DNA of 64,000 nt from Psychrobacillus insolitus (GCF_003254155.1 NZ_QKZI01000003.1:124001-188000); one strand, 5' to 3'. Positions 48,003 to 56,935 are shown, numbered from the stretch's first letter. Notes: generated by a model from the sequence alone, not told the origin. Numbers and translations are program-made.

Positions 48003-48707
48003 TTATGACTCCTCCGCACTAATATTCAAACGATATCCCGCTCCCCGTACCGTCTCAATGGTGGATGTGACTTTATAATCTGCTAATTTCTTGCGAACAC
48101 GAGTCATATTCACATTTAATGTATTCTCATCTACAAATGATTGATCATCCCATAAGTCTTCGAGTAATTGTTCTCTCGTTACAAGTTTCGGATAATTTCT
48201 CATTAATAATTCTAAGATGGTGCATTCCTTTTTTTGTAAAGGAATTTCTTCTTTTGCAATATGTAACTCCATTCTTTCTAAATAGAGTTGGAGTTTACCC
48301 ACTTTTACGACACGCTCTTCTTGCTTAGTCGCGTATTCACCATATGTTCTTCTTAAATGACTTCTTATTTTGGCAAGGACGATTTCATAATGAAAAGGTT
48401 TCGTTATAAAATCATCTCCGCCATTTTCTAATGCAAATATTTGGTCCATTTCACCAGAACGGGCGGAAACAAAAATAATCGGGCAAGTCGTCAGTTGACG
48501 GAGCTGGCGGCACCAGTAATAGCCATCATACGAAGGTAAGTTGACATCTAACAATACAATATGAGGGTCAAATGCCTCAAATTCTTCCATAATTCGATCA
48601 AAGTCTTCTATAGTTTGCACTTCATAATGATATTTACGTAATTGTTCTGCCAGTAGTAAAGAAATTTTACGATCATCTTCTACTACTAACACGCGGTGCA
48701 TCGTCAT
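48003..48707 (-). CDS. BceR-type OmpR-family response regulator
   Basis: A 234-residue regulator: receiver domain with phospho-Asp54 in HIVLLDVNLPSYDGY, Lys in FITKPFHYE, and a C-terminal winged helix (MTRVRKKLADYKVTSTIETV, RGAGYRLNI). It should activate the operon's own ABC transporter on bacitracin- or cationic-peptide-like stress; its operator was not identified. AAGGAGG is 6 nt before ATG 48707. Confidence 0.94.
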   Translation of the reverse strand: MTMHRVLVVEDDRKISLLLAEQLRKYHYEVQTIEDFDRIMEEFEAFDPHIVLLDVNLPSYDGYYWCRQLRQLTTCPIIFVSARSGEMDQIFALENGGDDFITKPFHYEIVLAKIRSHLRRTYGEYATKQEERVVKVGKLQLYLERMELHIAKEEIPLQKKECTILELLMRNYPKLVTREQLLEDLWDDQSFVDENTLNVNMTRVRKKLADYKVTSTIETVRGAGYRLNISAEES

Positions 48708-48748
48708 AGGTATCCTCCTTAAACCATAATATACTTTCTTTATCATAA

Positions 48749-48777
48749 CAAAAAAGAGCCTAACAACGTTAGACTCT
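48749..48777 (-). terminator. lplJ terminator
   Basis: AAGAGTCTAAC / GTTAGGCTCTT with T-run on the minus strand, 10 nt after the stop; it separates lplJ from the Bce-type operon. Confidence 0.85.
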
Positions 48778-48787
48778 TCATCGGTTC

Positions 48788-49780
48788 TTAATAAATAAGT
48801 TGGATTAGTTCTTCTTTTGTAATACCGCCGAAATACTTCCGCACATCAATTGGTTTTAGTGCTTCTTCCATCGCTTGTTTGCTATATGGCTTACCTGTCA
48901 GTAACTGTTCTACCTTGTCCATCTCACCAACCCCGAAGAAGTCACCATATATTTTCACTTCTTCAATAATACCTTTATTTACTTCTAATCGGACATCTAC
49001 ACTGCCAGTTGGAAAACGATGAGAATGTTTCATATTAAACTTAGGCGATTTCCCATAATTCCAATCCCATTGTTGATAACGTTCTTCCGAAAGCTTATGA
49101 ATATTTTCCCAATCTTTTTCTGTAAGCTCCCAATATTGAATATGTTCTTCTCCACCAAAAATAGAAGTAAGAATTTCCGAACGGAATTGTTCAATTGTCA
49201 TCGGTTCTTTTAGTAATTCGGAAATATTGGCTACACGGCTACGAATCGATTTAATTCCTTTCGATTCAATTTTATCTTTACTTACTTTCAACGCAGATAC
49301 AACTGCATCTATTTCTGTATCAAACATTAATGTACCATGGCTGAACATTCTTCCTCTTGTAGAGAACTGCGCATTACCTGATATTTTTTTACCTTCTGCT
49401 AAAATATCATTTCGTCCAGAAAGCTCCGCAGTCACACCCATTTTGCCAAGTGCATCAACAACTGGCTGCGTGAATTTTTTAAAGTTTCGGAAGCTATTTC
49501 CATCATCTTTTGTTAAAAAGCTAAAGTTTAAATTTCCTAAATCATGATACACAGCGCCGCCACCCGAAAGCCTACGGACAGGAATAATACCATTTTTCTC
49601 TACAAAATCCGTATTAATTTCCTCTACTGTGTTTTGATTTCTTCCAATGATGATAGAAGGCTGATTTATGTAAAACAATAGAAACGAATCCTTTTCAACA
49701 TCCATTGTATTTAACGCGTACTCTTCAATCGCAAGGTTTATCCGTGGATCTGTAATACCTTTGTTATCAATAAAATACAT
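48788..49780 (-). CDS. lplJ: Lipoate-protein ligase (LplJ-like)
   Basis: Attaches free lipoate to E2 and GcvH proteins using ATP. The 330 residues match B. subtilis LplJ (331): N-terminus MYFIDNKGITDPRINLAIEE, the motif VPVRRLSGGGAVYHDLGNLNFSF (about 70-92), GRNDILAEGKKISGNAQF with the conserved Lys, and a C-terminal accessory domain. ATG 49780 is preferred to one two codons upstream on ribosome-site spacing. yhfH is divergent, as in the yhfH-yhfJ area of B. subtilis. Confidence 0.95.
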   Translation of the reverse strand: MYFIDNKGITDPRINLAIEEYALNTMDVEKDSFLLFYINQPSIIIGRNQNTVEEINTDFVEKNGIIPVRRLSGGGAVYHDLGNLNFSFLTKDDGNSFRNFKKFTQPVVDALGKMGVTAELSGRNDILAEGKKISGNAQFSTRGRMFSHGTLMFDTEIDAVVSALKVSKDKIESKGIKSIRSRVANISELLKEPMTIEQFRSEILTSIFGGEEHIQYWELTEKDWENIHKLSEERYQQWDWNYGKSPKFNMKHSHRFPTGSVDVRLEVNKGIIEEVKIYGDFFGVGEMDKVEQLLTGKPYSKQAMEEALKPIDVRKYFGGITKEELIQLIY

Positions 49781-49827
49781 GACCATCTCTCCTTTATATT
49801 TATTTTAACAAAAAATCAAATAAAGTG

Positions 49828-49857
49828 TTGACAAAGCATTCTGTGTTATATTACAAT
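49828..49857 (+). promoter_or_regulatory. Promoter of yhfH
   Basis: TTGACA (49828-49833), 18-nt spacer, TACAAT (49852-49857), 45 nt before the ATG at 49902. Confidence 0.7.
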
Positions 49858-49901
49858 CAATACAACTTAAACAGTTATATAACAGATGGAGGTGTAACAA
49901 A

Positions 49902-50027
49902 ATGATAGAAAACGTACTTGAATTTTTCCGTAACCTACCTGAAAAAAAATGTGCTACATGTGGCGAGAAAATCGAAGAGCAACATGAATGCTACGGTAAC
50001 ACTTGTGATAAATGCAACACACTTTAA
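49902..50027 (+). CDS. yhfH: YhfH-family zinc-ribbon-like small protein
   Basis: A 41-residue protein with the start MIENVLEFFRNLPEKKC and two Cys pairs, CATC and CDKC, plus a Cys in HECYG, consistent with a small zinc-binding ribbon. It matches the YhfH family of Bacillales; the role is unknown. GGAGGTG lies 7 nt before ATG 49902, with a good promoter and terminator. It is a monocistronic gene between lplJ and yhgE. Confidence 0.9.
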   Translation: MIENVLEFFRNLPEKKCATCGEKIEEQHECYGNTCDKCNTL

Positions 50028-50037
50028 TTTAATTCAC

Positions 50038-50076
50038 AAAAGCCAACTGGACAATTCCTTCCAGTTGGCTTTTTTT
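50038..50076 (+). terminator. yhfH terminator
   Basis: AAAAGCCAACTGG / CCAGTTGGCTTTT with a 10-nt loop and T7 tail, 11 nt after the stop. Confidence 0.95.
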
Positions 50077-50080
50077 ATGT

Positions 50081-50143
50081 GAACTTGTGATATTTGCACT
50101 TGAACTTGCGATATGCCGCCCTGAGCTTGCGATGTACTTAGTT
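50081..50143 (+). repeat. Three imperfect 21-nt tandem units
   Basis: Units begin GAACTTGTGATAT, GAACTTGCGATAT and GAGCTTGCGATGT at exact 21-nt spacing; the first half of each is conserved and the rest diverged. They lie between the yhfH and yhgE terminators. Confidence 0.75.
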
Positions 50144-50150
50144 TAAGAAG

Positions 50151-50191
50151 AAAAGCGATGATCTCTATGTAATAAGATCATCGCTTTTTTT
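50151..50191 (-). terminator. yhgE terminator
   Basis: AAAAGCGATGATCT / AGATCATCGCTTTT with T-run on the minus strand, directly at the yhgE stop. Confidence 0.95.
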
Positions 50192-52382
50192 ATGCTTCGG
50201 TTGCTACTTCTTTTGAATAACGTTTCTTAAATACAATCATGAAGTAAGCCAATGTTAACATAAGAAATGTAAGCATAAATCCTAGTAATACACCATTGCT
50301 ATACCAGTACTGGTCCATATCACCTGTGGAAACAGACGCTTTAAAGCTTTGTATAGAGTAGGTCATCGGTAAATATTTGTTGAAAATTTGCAGTTGTTCT
50401 GGTATTAATTCCAATGGATACGTACCCGCACTCGATGTTAATTGAATGATTAACAAAATGAGAGAGATGAATCGTCCTGGATCACCAAATACGGAAATAA
50501 GAAATTGGATGATCGCAAAAAATGTAAAACTTGCAATAAGCGCAGACAAAGCGAATAATCCAACACTTTCTACTTCAACTTTTAGTGCAAATAATGCAAC
50601 AAGCACCACTATTAGCGACTGGATAAATCCTACTACTGCGAAAACTGATACTTTACTTGCAAACCAGGATGCACCATTCAATGGTTTCATCGTTGTTTCT
50701 ACAAAAGGAAAAACAATCGAAAACATTAAAGCCCCTACAAATAAACCAAGTGATAAGAAATAAGGTGTAAATCCTGTACCATAGTTAGGTACTACATTCA
50801 CTTCTTCTGTATTTATCTCTACAGGTGAGGCAACCATTTCGTATGTTTTATCGCTTGCAGATACTTCTCCTGCTTGGCTACTTGCATCCTTTAAACTTGT
50901 TTGTAATGTATCAGTCCCGTCCACTAATTGATTCGTTCCATCTACTAATTCGGAAGAGCCTTTTGCTATCTCTCCAGATTTTTCAGCTAGCGTTCCAGTT
51001 CCTTCTGTTAATTCGGAAGAACCTGATGCTAATTGATTTAATCCATTTACTAGGCTTGATGAACCTGCATTCGCTTCTTGAATACCTGTATTAAATTCAT
51101 TCATTTTAACAGCTAATGTATTCGTTCCTTTAGCTAAACTAGATGCCCCATCTATTAAGCCAGTAGATGATCCATTTAACTCATCTACACCTTGTTGTGC
51201 CTGAGCATAACCTTCACTCAATTGTTTTGCTCCACTACCTATTTGAGCTGTCGCTGTGGATAATTCTTCAGTTCCTGCTGCAAGTTGCAGTAATCCATTG
51301 GATACTGATGTACTTCCTGCTTCTAATTCTTGCAATGTAGTCGTTAATGCTGCAGCCTGTTCTGCTGGTAAAGTGGCAGTTATTTGTGTCATTTGCTCAG
51401 CAAGAGCTTGAATACCTGCTGTTACGCTTGTTGAACCTTGGGACAATTGCGTAGTACTTTCGCTTAACGTTACAGAACCGCTCTCTGTTCTTGCTAATGA
51501 ATCTAATAATGCTTGTTCTTTCTCTCCTAATAATGCATAGCTTTCGCTTAACTTTGAAACTCCAGATGTGTACGCTTGAATACCGCTTTGTAGAGAACTA
51601 GCTCCTGAAGCTGTTTGCGTAACGCCATCAACTAATTGTATGGATCCATCTTCTAATTGAGAGAGTCCTTTATTTAATTCAAAAGAACCAGATGCTGCCG
51701 ATTGAATTCCTTCTGCAATTATATCGGTACCATCTCTTAACTCAATCGTACTGCTCGCCAATTGTTCTAAATATCCTTGTAGATTACTTACACCTGTACC
51801 AATCTCAGTAGCTCCATCCTTTAATTTACCTGCACCGTCTGAGGCTTCTGCAAAACCATCTCCCATTTCCGAAATGGATTCGAATAATTGCTCCGCATAC
51901 GTTGCTGATACTTGTTCATTTACTTCTAAACGAATTTTTTTAATTGCGGTTTCTCCAATTTGTGAAGAAAAAAAGTTATATCCTTCATTTGGTTTATATG
52001 TAATAACCATTTTCTGTGGATTTTCATCTAACAATGTTGTCGAATGCTGTGAAAAATTTTCTGGAATCTCGATTAATAAATAATAATCTTGATCCAACAA
52101 ACCTTGGTCCGCTTCTTTTGCTGAAACTGAAATAAAATTTAATTCCTTACTTTTTATTAACTTATCTGACAACTCTTCCCCAAGCTTTAACTCAGTTCCA
52201 TTGTATTCTGCGCCTTCATCTAAATTGACAACTGCAACAGGTAAGTTACTTACATTTCCAGTTGGATCCCAAAAAGCCCATAAAAACATTCCAGCATACA
52301 TTACCGGAATGAATAAAACAGCAATGATTGAAATTAACAATTTGGGGTTTTTAAATATACTTTTCCACTCTGATTTTATCAT
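50190..52382 (-). CDS. yhgE: YhgE/Pip-family membrane protein
   Basis: A 730-residue protein of the YhgE/phage-infection-protein family. One N-terminal helix (about 18-37), a long extracytoplasmic part with a run of heptad-like units of the pattern LxxGxxxLxxG (about 170-510), then five or six C-terminal helices in an ABC-2-permease-like block. Lactococcal Pip is a phage receptor and related EsaA-type proteins belong to type VII secretion; here the role is unknown. It is preceded by a TetR gene, as in B. subtilis yhgD-yhgE. Confidence 0.9.
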   Translation of the reverse strand: MIKSEWKSIFKNPKLLISIIAVLFIPVMYAGMFLWAFWDPTGNVSNLPVAVVNLDEGAEYNGTELKLGEELSDKLIKSKELNFISVSAKEADQGLLDQDYYLLIEIPENFSQHSTTLLDENPQKMVITYKPNEGYNFFSSQIGETAIKKIRLEVNEQVSATYAEQLFESISEMGDGFAEASDGAGKLKDGATEIGTGVSNLQGYLEQLASSTIELRDGTDIIAEGIQSAASGSFELNKGLSQLEDGSIQLVDGVTQTASGASSLQSGIQAYTSGVSKLSESYALLGEKEQALLDSLARTESGSVTLSESTTQLSQGSTSVTAGIQALAEQMTQITATLPAEQAAALTTTLQELEAGSTSVSNGLLQLAAGTEELSTATAQIGSGAKQLSEGYAQAQQGVDELNGSSTGLIDGASSLAKGTNTLAVKMNEFNTGIQEANAGSSSLVNGLNQLASGSSELTEGTGTLAEKSGEIAKGSSELVDGTNQLVDGTDTLQTSLKDASSQAGEVSASDKTYEMVASPVEINTEEVNVVPNYGTGFTPYFLSLGLFVGALMFSIVFPFVETTMKPLNGASWFASKVSVFAVVGFIQSLIVVLVALFALKVEVESVGLFALSALIASFTFFAIIQFLISVFGDPGRFISLILLIIQLTSSAGTYPLELIPEQLQIFNKYLPMTYSIQSFKASVSTGDMDQYWYSNGVLLGFMLTFLMLTLAYFMIVFKKRYSKEVATEA

Positions 52383-52404
52383 TATTTTACCCCCTAAAAC
52401 ATTT

Positions 52405-52427
52405 TGACCGAATCGTTCAATTGGTCA
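52405..52427. promoter_or_regulatory. Candidate TetR operator upstream of yhgE
   Basis: TGACC-N13-GGTCA, with the fuller left half TTGACCGAA also found at the second site upstream of the TetR gene. Confidence 0.5.
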
Positions 52428-52449
52428 TTTATTGTCAAAAAAATAAGTC

Positions 52450-53019
52450 TCAAAGTGCAAGACTCCTAAAAATTGTATCTTGAAAGAACTCCGCAATTTC
52501 TACTTCAGAAAGCGATTTTTCATGTGTAATGTTCCAATCATTCACAAAAGCAAGATATGCCTTAAATAATAAGTATGCAACGAGTTCACTATTTACTGCC
52601 CTAATTTCTCCATTAGCAATATATTTATCAATTTTTTCTTTCACGAACTTCACAATAGCTTTTTCGACTTGACTAATAACAAGCTGAACTGCTGGTGTTT
52701 TCCATTCTTTTTCTTCAATAATAATTTTCGCATATAATTGATGTGTTTCTCGAAACTCTAACATTTTCATCAATGCCGCATGTGCATTTTCTTGAAAAGA
52801 TTTCCCTTCAATTATTACAATTGCTGCTTCTTGCTTCATTTCCGTAATCATTCGAATGACAATTTCCTGAAAGAGTACTTCTTTATTGTCAAAGAAAGTA
52901 TAAATAGTACCTTTTCCAACATTCGCTATTTTAGCCACTTGATCCATAGTTGTCGCTTTGTATCCGAAAAGCGAAAAAGATTTCGTTGCAGCATCAATAA
53001 TTTCTTGTTTTCGATCCAT
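52450..53019 (-). CDS. yhgD: TetR-family regulator (YhgD-like)
   Basis: A 189-residue repressor: the helix-turn-helix lies in SLFGYKATTMDQVAKIANVGKGTIYTFFDNKEVLF (about 17-51), and the remainder is a helical ligand domain. As in B. subtilis it sits directly upstream of yhgE and probably controls it; matching half-sites upstream of both genes support this. The inducer is unknown. Confidence 0.92.
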   Translation of the reverse strand: MDRKQEIIDAATKSFSLFGYKATTMDQVAKIANVGKGTIYTFFDNKEVLFQEIVIRMITEMKQEAAIVIIEGKSFQENAHAALMKMLEFRETHQLYAKIIIEEKEWKTPAVQLVISQVEKAIVKFVKEKIDKYIANGEIRAVNSELVAYLLFKAYLAFVNDWNITHEKSLSEVEIAEFFQDTIFRSLAL

Positions 53020-53059
53020 TTAATATCTCTCCTGCTTGTATCTAATTTAAAAGCAATAA

Positions 53060-53090
53060 TGACTAGAAACCTATTTCGGTCAACTAGTCA
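53060..53090. promoter_or_regulatory. Candidate TetR operator upstream of yhgD
   Basis: TGACTAG (53060-53066) and CTAGTCA (53084-53090) are perfect inverted arms around 17 nt; the spacer contains TTGACCGAA on the minus strand, shared with the yhgE site. Confidence 0.55.
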
Positions 53091-53125
53091 TTATAATACA
53101 CTCATTTTATTTTTTTATCAAGCAT

Positions 53126-53590
53126 TTATTCGTGATTCATATCACTCATAGAATCATCACTTTCATCTGGCATTACTTTACTCATATCTGGAGTTCCTAC
53201 TGTTAACTCTTGTTTAGGCATTACGTGAAGGCCGCGTGCTGTAGTATGAGCAAACATATAATACACACCATCATGGTCAAATGTATATTTGGCTTCGTAT
53301 ACGCCATCTTCTGTTAGCTGACCATCAATCATTTCACTCGCATCACGCATTCCTGATTCCCACACTTCGAATTCCACACTATCTGCATCATCTACTGCTT
53401 CGTCCCCTTGCGTTACCTTAACAGATAATGCTACTTCTTCATTAACTGCCAGTTCAGTAGGGGTTTGAAACTCTACCATAACTTCCTCTAGCGTGCCTTC
53501 CTGTTGACTATTAACTTCTGTTACTTGTTTATCTGAACACCCTACAAGTGTCATTGTTACCATTACTAGAGCTGCTATTGTTTTTTTCAT
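53126..53590 (-). CDS. YtkA/FixH-like lipoprotein
   Basis: A 154-residue lipoprotein with lipobox LVGC (Cys18). Residues about 36-130 resemble the YtkA-like/FixH-like Ig fold: VMVEFQTPTELAVNEEVALS, EFEVWESG, DGVYEAKYTFDHDGVYYMFAHTTARG. The tail is rich in Met, Asp, Ser and ends with His-Glu (MSKVMPDESDDSMSDMNHE), reminiscent of metal-binding tails. It starts 4 nt after the kinase gene and is the last gene of a four-gene operon. Function unknown. Confidence 0.82.
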   Translation of the reverse strand: MKKTIAALVMVTMTLVGCSDKQVTEVNSQQEGTLEEVMVEFQTPTELAVNEEVALSVKVTQGDEAVDDADSVEFEVWESGMRDASEMIDGQLTEDGVYEAKYTFDHDGVYYMFAHTTARGLHVMPKQELTVGTPDMSKVMPDESDDSMSDMNHE

Positions 53591-53594
53591 TCGA

Positions 53595-54980
53595 CTAGTC
53601 CTCCCAAATTGGTAATGTAATGTGTACGGTCGTTCCTTTTCCTACTTCACTCGTAAATTCAAGCATTCCTTTTTGCGCCTCCACTAATTGGGAAGCTATA
53701 GAAAGACCCAATCCTGTCCCTCCATCCGCTCGGCTTCTCGCTTTATTTACACGATAGAATCGTTCTGTAATATGAGAAATATGTTCTGGCTCAATACCAC
53801 AACCATTGTCTTTAATGTGAATAGTTGTATGATTTTTCGTCGTAGTATTTTCAATCGAAATAGTCGATAGTTCTGGTGAATATTTGATCGCATTTTCTAA
53901 TATATTGATCAGAATTTGTTTTGTTTTTTGTTCATCTGCAGCAAGAATCGTATCTTCATCCACTGTTATTGTAAACCTAACTTGCTTCTCGTCTGCAAAT
54001 GGTTTCAGTATCTGAGCTACCTCTCTTACTGTTTCCGATAAAACAAGTGGAGTAATTTCCGACAATTCATCATGTTCGGATCGAGCGACTGTCAGTAAAT
54101 CATTTGTTAATTTTTGCATGCGATTCGCTTCTCGAACGATAAGAGAATACACTTCGGACTTCTTCTCTTCTACTATTAAATTTTGCTCGAATGCCTCTCC
54201 ATATCCTTTAATATAACTGATTGGAGTTCTAAGTTCGTGTGAGACGATGGAAAGAAAATCTCTTTTTTTCTCATCCTCTTCTTGAATAGAAGCAGCCATT
54301 TGGTTAAAAGTTTGCGCTAGTTCACCAATTTCATCCTTCGACTCCACGTTTACCCGTGTTTCATATTTACCAGCAGCCATTAGTATTGATGCTTCTTTTA
54401 GTTTCGCTAAAGGCCTTAAAACTCTCCGCAAACTTATTAAGCTAATATAGGCCATTGCGATTAATAATAAAGAAACAATTGCTACTAATATAATAATGTC
54501 TTTTGAAGCCATTTCTATTATTTTCGTTAGTGGTACATATAAATAAATAATTCCTTCTAACCTATTTTGATCGACGAGTGGATAAATAACAGACACAACT
54601 TCTCGGTCGAAACGTTTTTCGTATCCTCGTTTTGTTACGGGTTGTCCTAATATTAACTGCTCACGTTCCTCTGCACCTATTAATGCATCATAATCAATAT
54701 CAAAAGGTAAACAAGCACTTAATTCTCTTGGATTACGAACAGTAAACACTTCCACATCAGAAAATTGATTATACGTTTCTGTTTGTTTGATAAAATCATT
54801 TGTGACCGCTCCACCGTCATATGTACGTTGCAGATTTCCCGCAACCTCTTTCATTGCTGTTTCTGTATGCCTTACATAAAGTTCTTCATATAAAAAGTTG
54901 GTGAAGACATTTAAAAATATGATTGTAGTTGCTATAAACACGAGGAGTAACATCCATATTTTAACAGATAACTTTTTCAT
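53595..54980 (-). CDS. HAMP-domain sensor histidine kinase
   Basis: A 461-residue kinase: helix 1 at about 9-30, an extracytoplasmic sensor of about 130 residues with one Cys (SACLPFD), helix 2 at about 161-184, HAMP to about 237, phosphoacceptor His248 in FLSIVSHELRTPISY, and an ATPase domain with IHIKDNGCGIEPEH and GGTGLGLSIASQL. Its ATG overlaps the regulator stop by 4 nt. The signal is unknown; the two lipoproteins of the operon are obvious candidates for sensing partners. Confidence 0.93.
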   Translation of the reverse strand: MKKLSVKIWMLLLVFIATTIIFLNVFTNFLYEELYVRHTETAMKEVAGNLQRTYDGGAVTNDFIKQTETYNQFSDVEVFTVRNPRELSACLPFDIDYDALIGAEEREQLILGQPVTKRGYEKRFDREVVSVIYPLVDQNRLEGIIYLYVPLTKIIEMASKDIIILVAIVSLLLIAMAYISLISLRRVLRPLAKLKEASILMAAGKYETRVNVESKDEIGELAQTFNQMAASIQEEDEKKRDFLSIVSHELRTPISYIKGYGEAFEQNLIVEEKKSEVYSLIVREANRMQKLTNDLLTVARSEHDELSEITPLVLSETVREVAQILKPFADEKQVRFTITVDEDTILAADEQKTKQILINILENAIKYSPELSTISIENTTTKNHTTIHIKDNGCGIEPEHISHITERFYRVNKARSRADGGTGLGLSIASQLVEAQKGMLEFTSEVGKGTTVHITLPIWED

Positions 54981-55651
54981 TCAACTACCTCAAAACGATA
55001 CCCAATTCCCCATACAGTCTCAATATATTTTCCCGATACTTTACCCAATTTTAACCTTAGTGTTTTAATATGTGTATCTACTGTGCGAGTTCCACCCTCG
55101 TATTCTAATCCCCAAAGTCTTTCGAGAAGTTGATCACGCGAAAAAACTTTCCCTTCATTCTTCATGAATAAATAGATTAGTTCATACTCTTTTAATGTAA
55201 GTGTTATTTTTTTCCCACCACTTAAAAGTTGTCTTGCAGCCGGATCGTTTACTAATACACCTTTTGTAATTGTTCCAGTCTTTGGAACTCCCAAGCTTCG
55301 TCTTAATATCGCATCTATCCTTGCAGTTAATTCAATCGCAGTAAACGGCTTAACAACATAGTCGTCTCCACCTAGCTTTAGCCCTTTTACTAAATCATCT
55401 TTTGCATCAAGTGCTGTAAGAAAGACTATTGGAATCGATGTAAACTCCCTTAATTCTTGACACACTTGAAATCCATCCTTGTTCGGCATCATCACATCTA
55501 ATAATACTAAATCGATATTTGAAGAGCGAACAATTTTAATTGCATCATTTCCATTTTCAGCTTGTACAACATCAAAACCAGATTGCTGCAAATGCAACGC
55601 AATAAGGTTACGCATCTCTAGCTCATCATCAACTACTAATATGGTCGTCAT
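54977..55651 (-). CDS. OmpR-family response regulator
   Basis: A 224-residue regulator with phospho-Asp52 in LVLLDVMMPNKDGF, the Lys in YVVKPFTA and a C-terminal winged helix (VDTHIKTLRLKLGKVSGKYI). It is the partner of the downstream kinase, with which it overlaps by 4 nt, and it also overlaps the propeller lipoprotein gene by 4 nt, so four proteins are made from one coupled message. Confidence 0.94.
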   Translation of the reverse strand: MTTILVVDDELEMRNLIALHLQQSGFDVVQAENGNDAIKIVRSSNIDLVLLDVMMPNKDGFQVCQELREFTSIPIVFLTALDAKDDLVKGLKLGGDDYVVKPFTAIELTARIDAILRRSLGVPKTGTITKGVLVNDPAARQLLSGGKKITLTLKEYELIYLFMKNEGKVFSRDQLLERLWGLEYEGGTRTVDTHIKTLRLKLGKVSGKYIETVWGIGYRFEVVE

Positions 55652-56586
55652 TTGCTCGCCTCCCGCACGATTAACTGAAATGGACCTTTCCCCACAGGCA
55701 CTTTATCTGTAACTTTTCCAGATTCAATAAAATAAACTTGATGATCCTCATAACCTGCTAATACTGCACTTTCTCCAAAAATAGCTACTGAAAATGGATT
55801 TGCTCCTGCTTTTATAGAAGTCAGTACTTCTCCTGTTTCTGATATTTTATACAATGTACTACTTCCATGACTTAGCGCGTATATAAATCCATTTGCATCC
55901 GCTGTCATCATAATAGGCATAACCGGAGTCTCAATCTCACCAACTAATTTACCAGTTGCCCTATCATATCTGCTAATAACTCGGTTTGGACTACTACCAG
56001 CACCATGACCACCAAGCCAAATTTCATCACCGTTAACCAAGATCCCTTGTGATGAGCTTGGAATATCCCACTCTGTAACTTCCTGTAAATCTAATGTAAA
56101 AACAGATAATCTTTCATCTTTAAAATTTACTACGTACAAATTTTCCCCTTCTGTGACCATCGACATGGGATAATTCCCTGCACTCGTTTGCTCCAAAAGT
56201 TTGCCTTCTAAATTATAGTGGCTAATGGTATTTTCTTTTCCGTTCGCAATATATATTTCTTCGTTATATACATAACTATTGGTTGTTCCTTCAGCTACTT
56301 CAATTGTACTAACTTGTTTCCCGGTGGATAATTGAAAAATTACTGCTTCATTCATAGTGAAGCCATAGACCAATATAAGATCATCTGTCACTAATGAAAA
56401 ACCAGTATACGCCTTGTCTAATTGCCAATTTCCAATTATTTCTCGTTCTTCTGACAGAAAATCGATTGATCCGTCTCCTGTGTTTAAGCTTGCAAGAAAG
56501 TCGACTGATGGGTCAATAGATTCAAAACTAGGTTGTGTACATGCAGTAAGTAAAAATAGGATAAAAACAATAATAAGCTTCTTCAA
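55648..56586 (-). CDS. Beta-propeller lipoprotein (YncE-like)
   Basis: A 312-residue lipoprotein with lipobox LTAC (Cys16). The rest consists of repeated strands of a six- or seven-bladed YncE/NHL-like propeller (for example LVTDDLILVYGFTMNEAVIF, YVYNEEIYIANGKENTISHY, GNYPMSMVTEGENLYVVNFK, IWLGGHGAGSSPNRVISRYD). It is first in the operon. Surface propellers bind protein or small-molecule partners; none can be named here. Confidence 0.82.
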   Translation of the reverse strand: MKKLIIVFILFLLTACTQPSFESIDPSVDFLASLNTGDGSIDFLSEEREIIGNWQLDKAYTGFSLVTDDLILVYGFTMNEAVIFQLSTGKQVSTIEVAEGTTNSYVYNEEIYIANGKENTISHYNLEGKLLEQTSAGNYPMSMVTEGENLYVVNFKDERLSVFTLDLQEVTEWDIPSSSQGILVNGDEIWLGGHGAGSSPNRVISRYDRATGKLVGEIETPVMPIMMTADANGFIYALSHGSSTLYKISETGEVLTSIKAGANPFSVAIFGESAVLAGYEDHQVYFIESGKVTDKVPVGKGPFQLIVREASK

Positions 56587-56646
56587 TTACCCACCCCCTA
56601 ACCTTCATTGTACAAAATAAATGTGAAAAAAGGTTGAATAATTATT

Positions 56647-56930
56647 ATAAGAAAATCATCCACGCTGATTTCGTTCTGAGCGGGCGCTTTCCGTGGGGCG
56701 TGCGGTGAGCCTCCTCGTCGCGAAAACCGTGCTCCTGTGGGGTCTCACCTGTCACGCTAATCCCACTGGAGTCGCCGCTCGGAACGAAAGTCAGCTAAGT
56801 GAATAGAAGAAACATAAGTTCAACTACATATAGAGAACAATACTGCAGCAAAAAATCAATTTTACTGACTTTCTGGACAGTCTCGCGATAAATAAATCAA
56901 TTATAGCCTCCTAAAATTCTTATTCTTTAA
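56647..56930 (-). repeat. Dispersed repeat, copy E
   Basis: Copy in the opposite direction, filling the 400-nt gap between hemY and the lipoprotein gene. Read on the minus strand it has AAGAATTTTAGGAGGCTATAATTGATTTA, a hairpin with GACTGTCC, and the GC-rich block bounded by CGTTCCGAGCGG and GCCCGCTCAGAACG. The -35-like box is lost. Confidence 0.88.
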
Positions 56931-56935
56931 AAATA

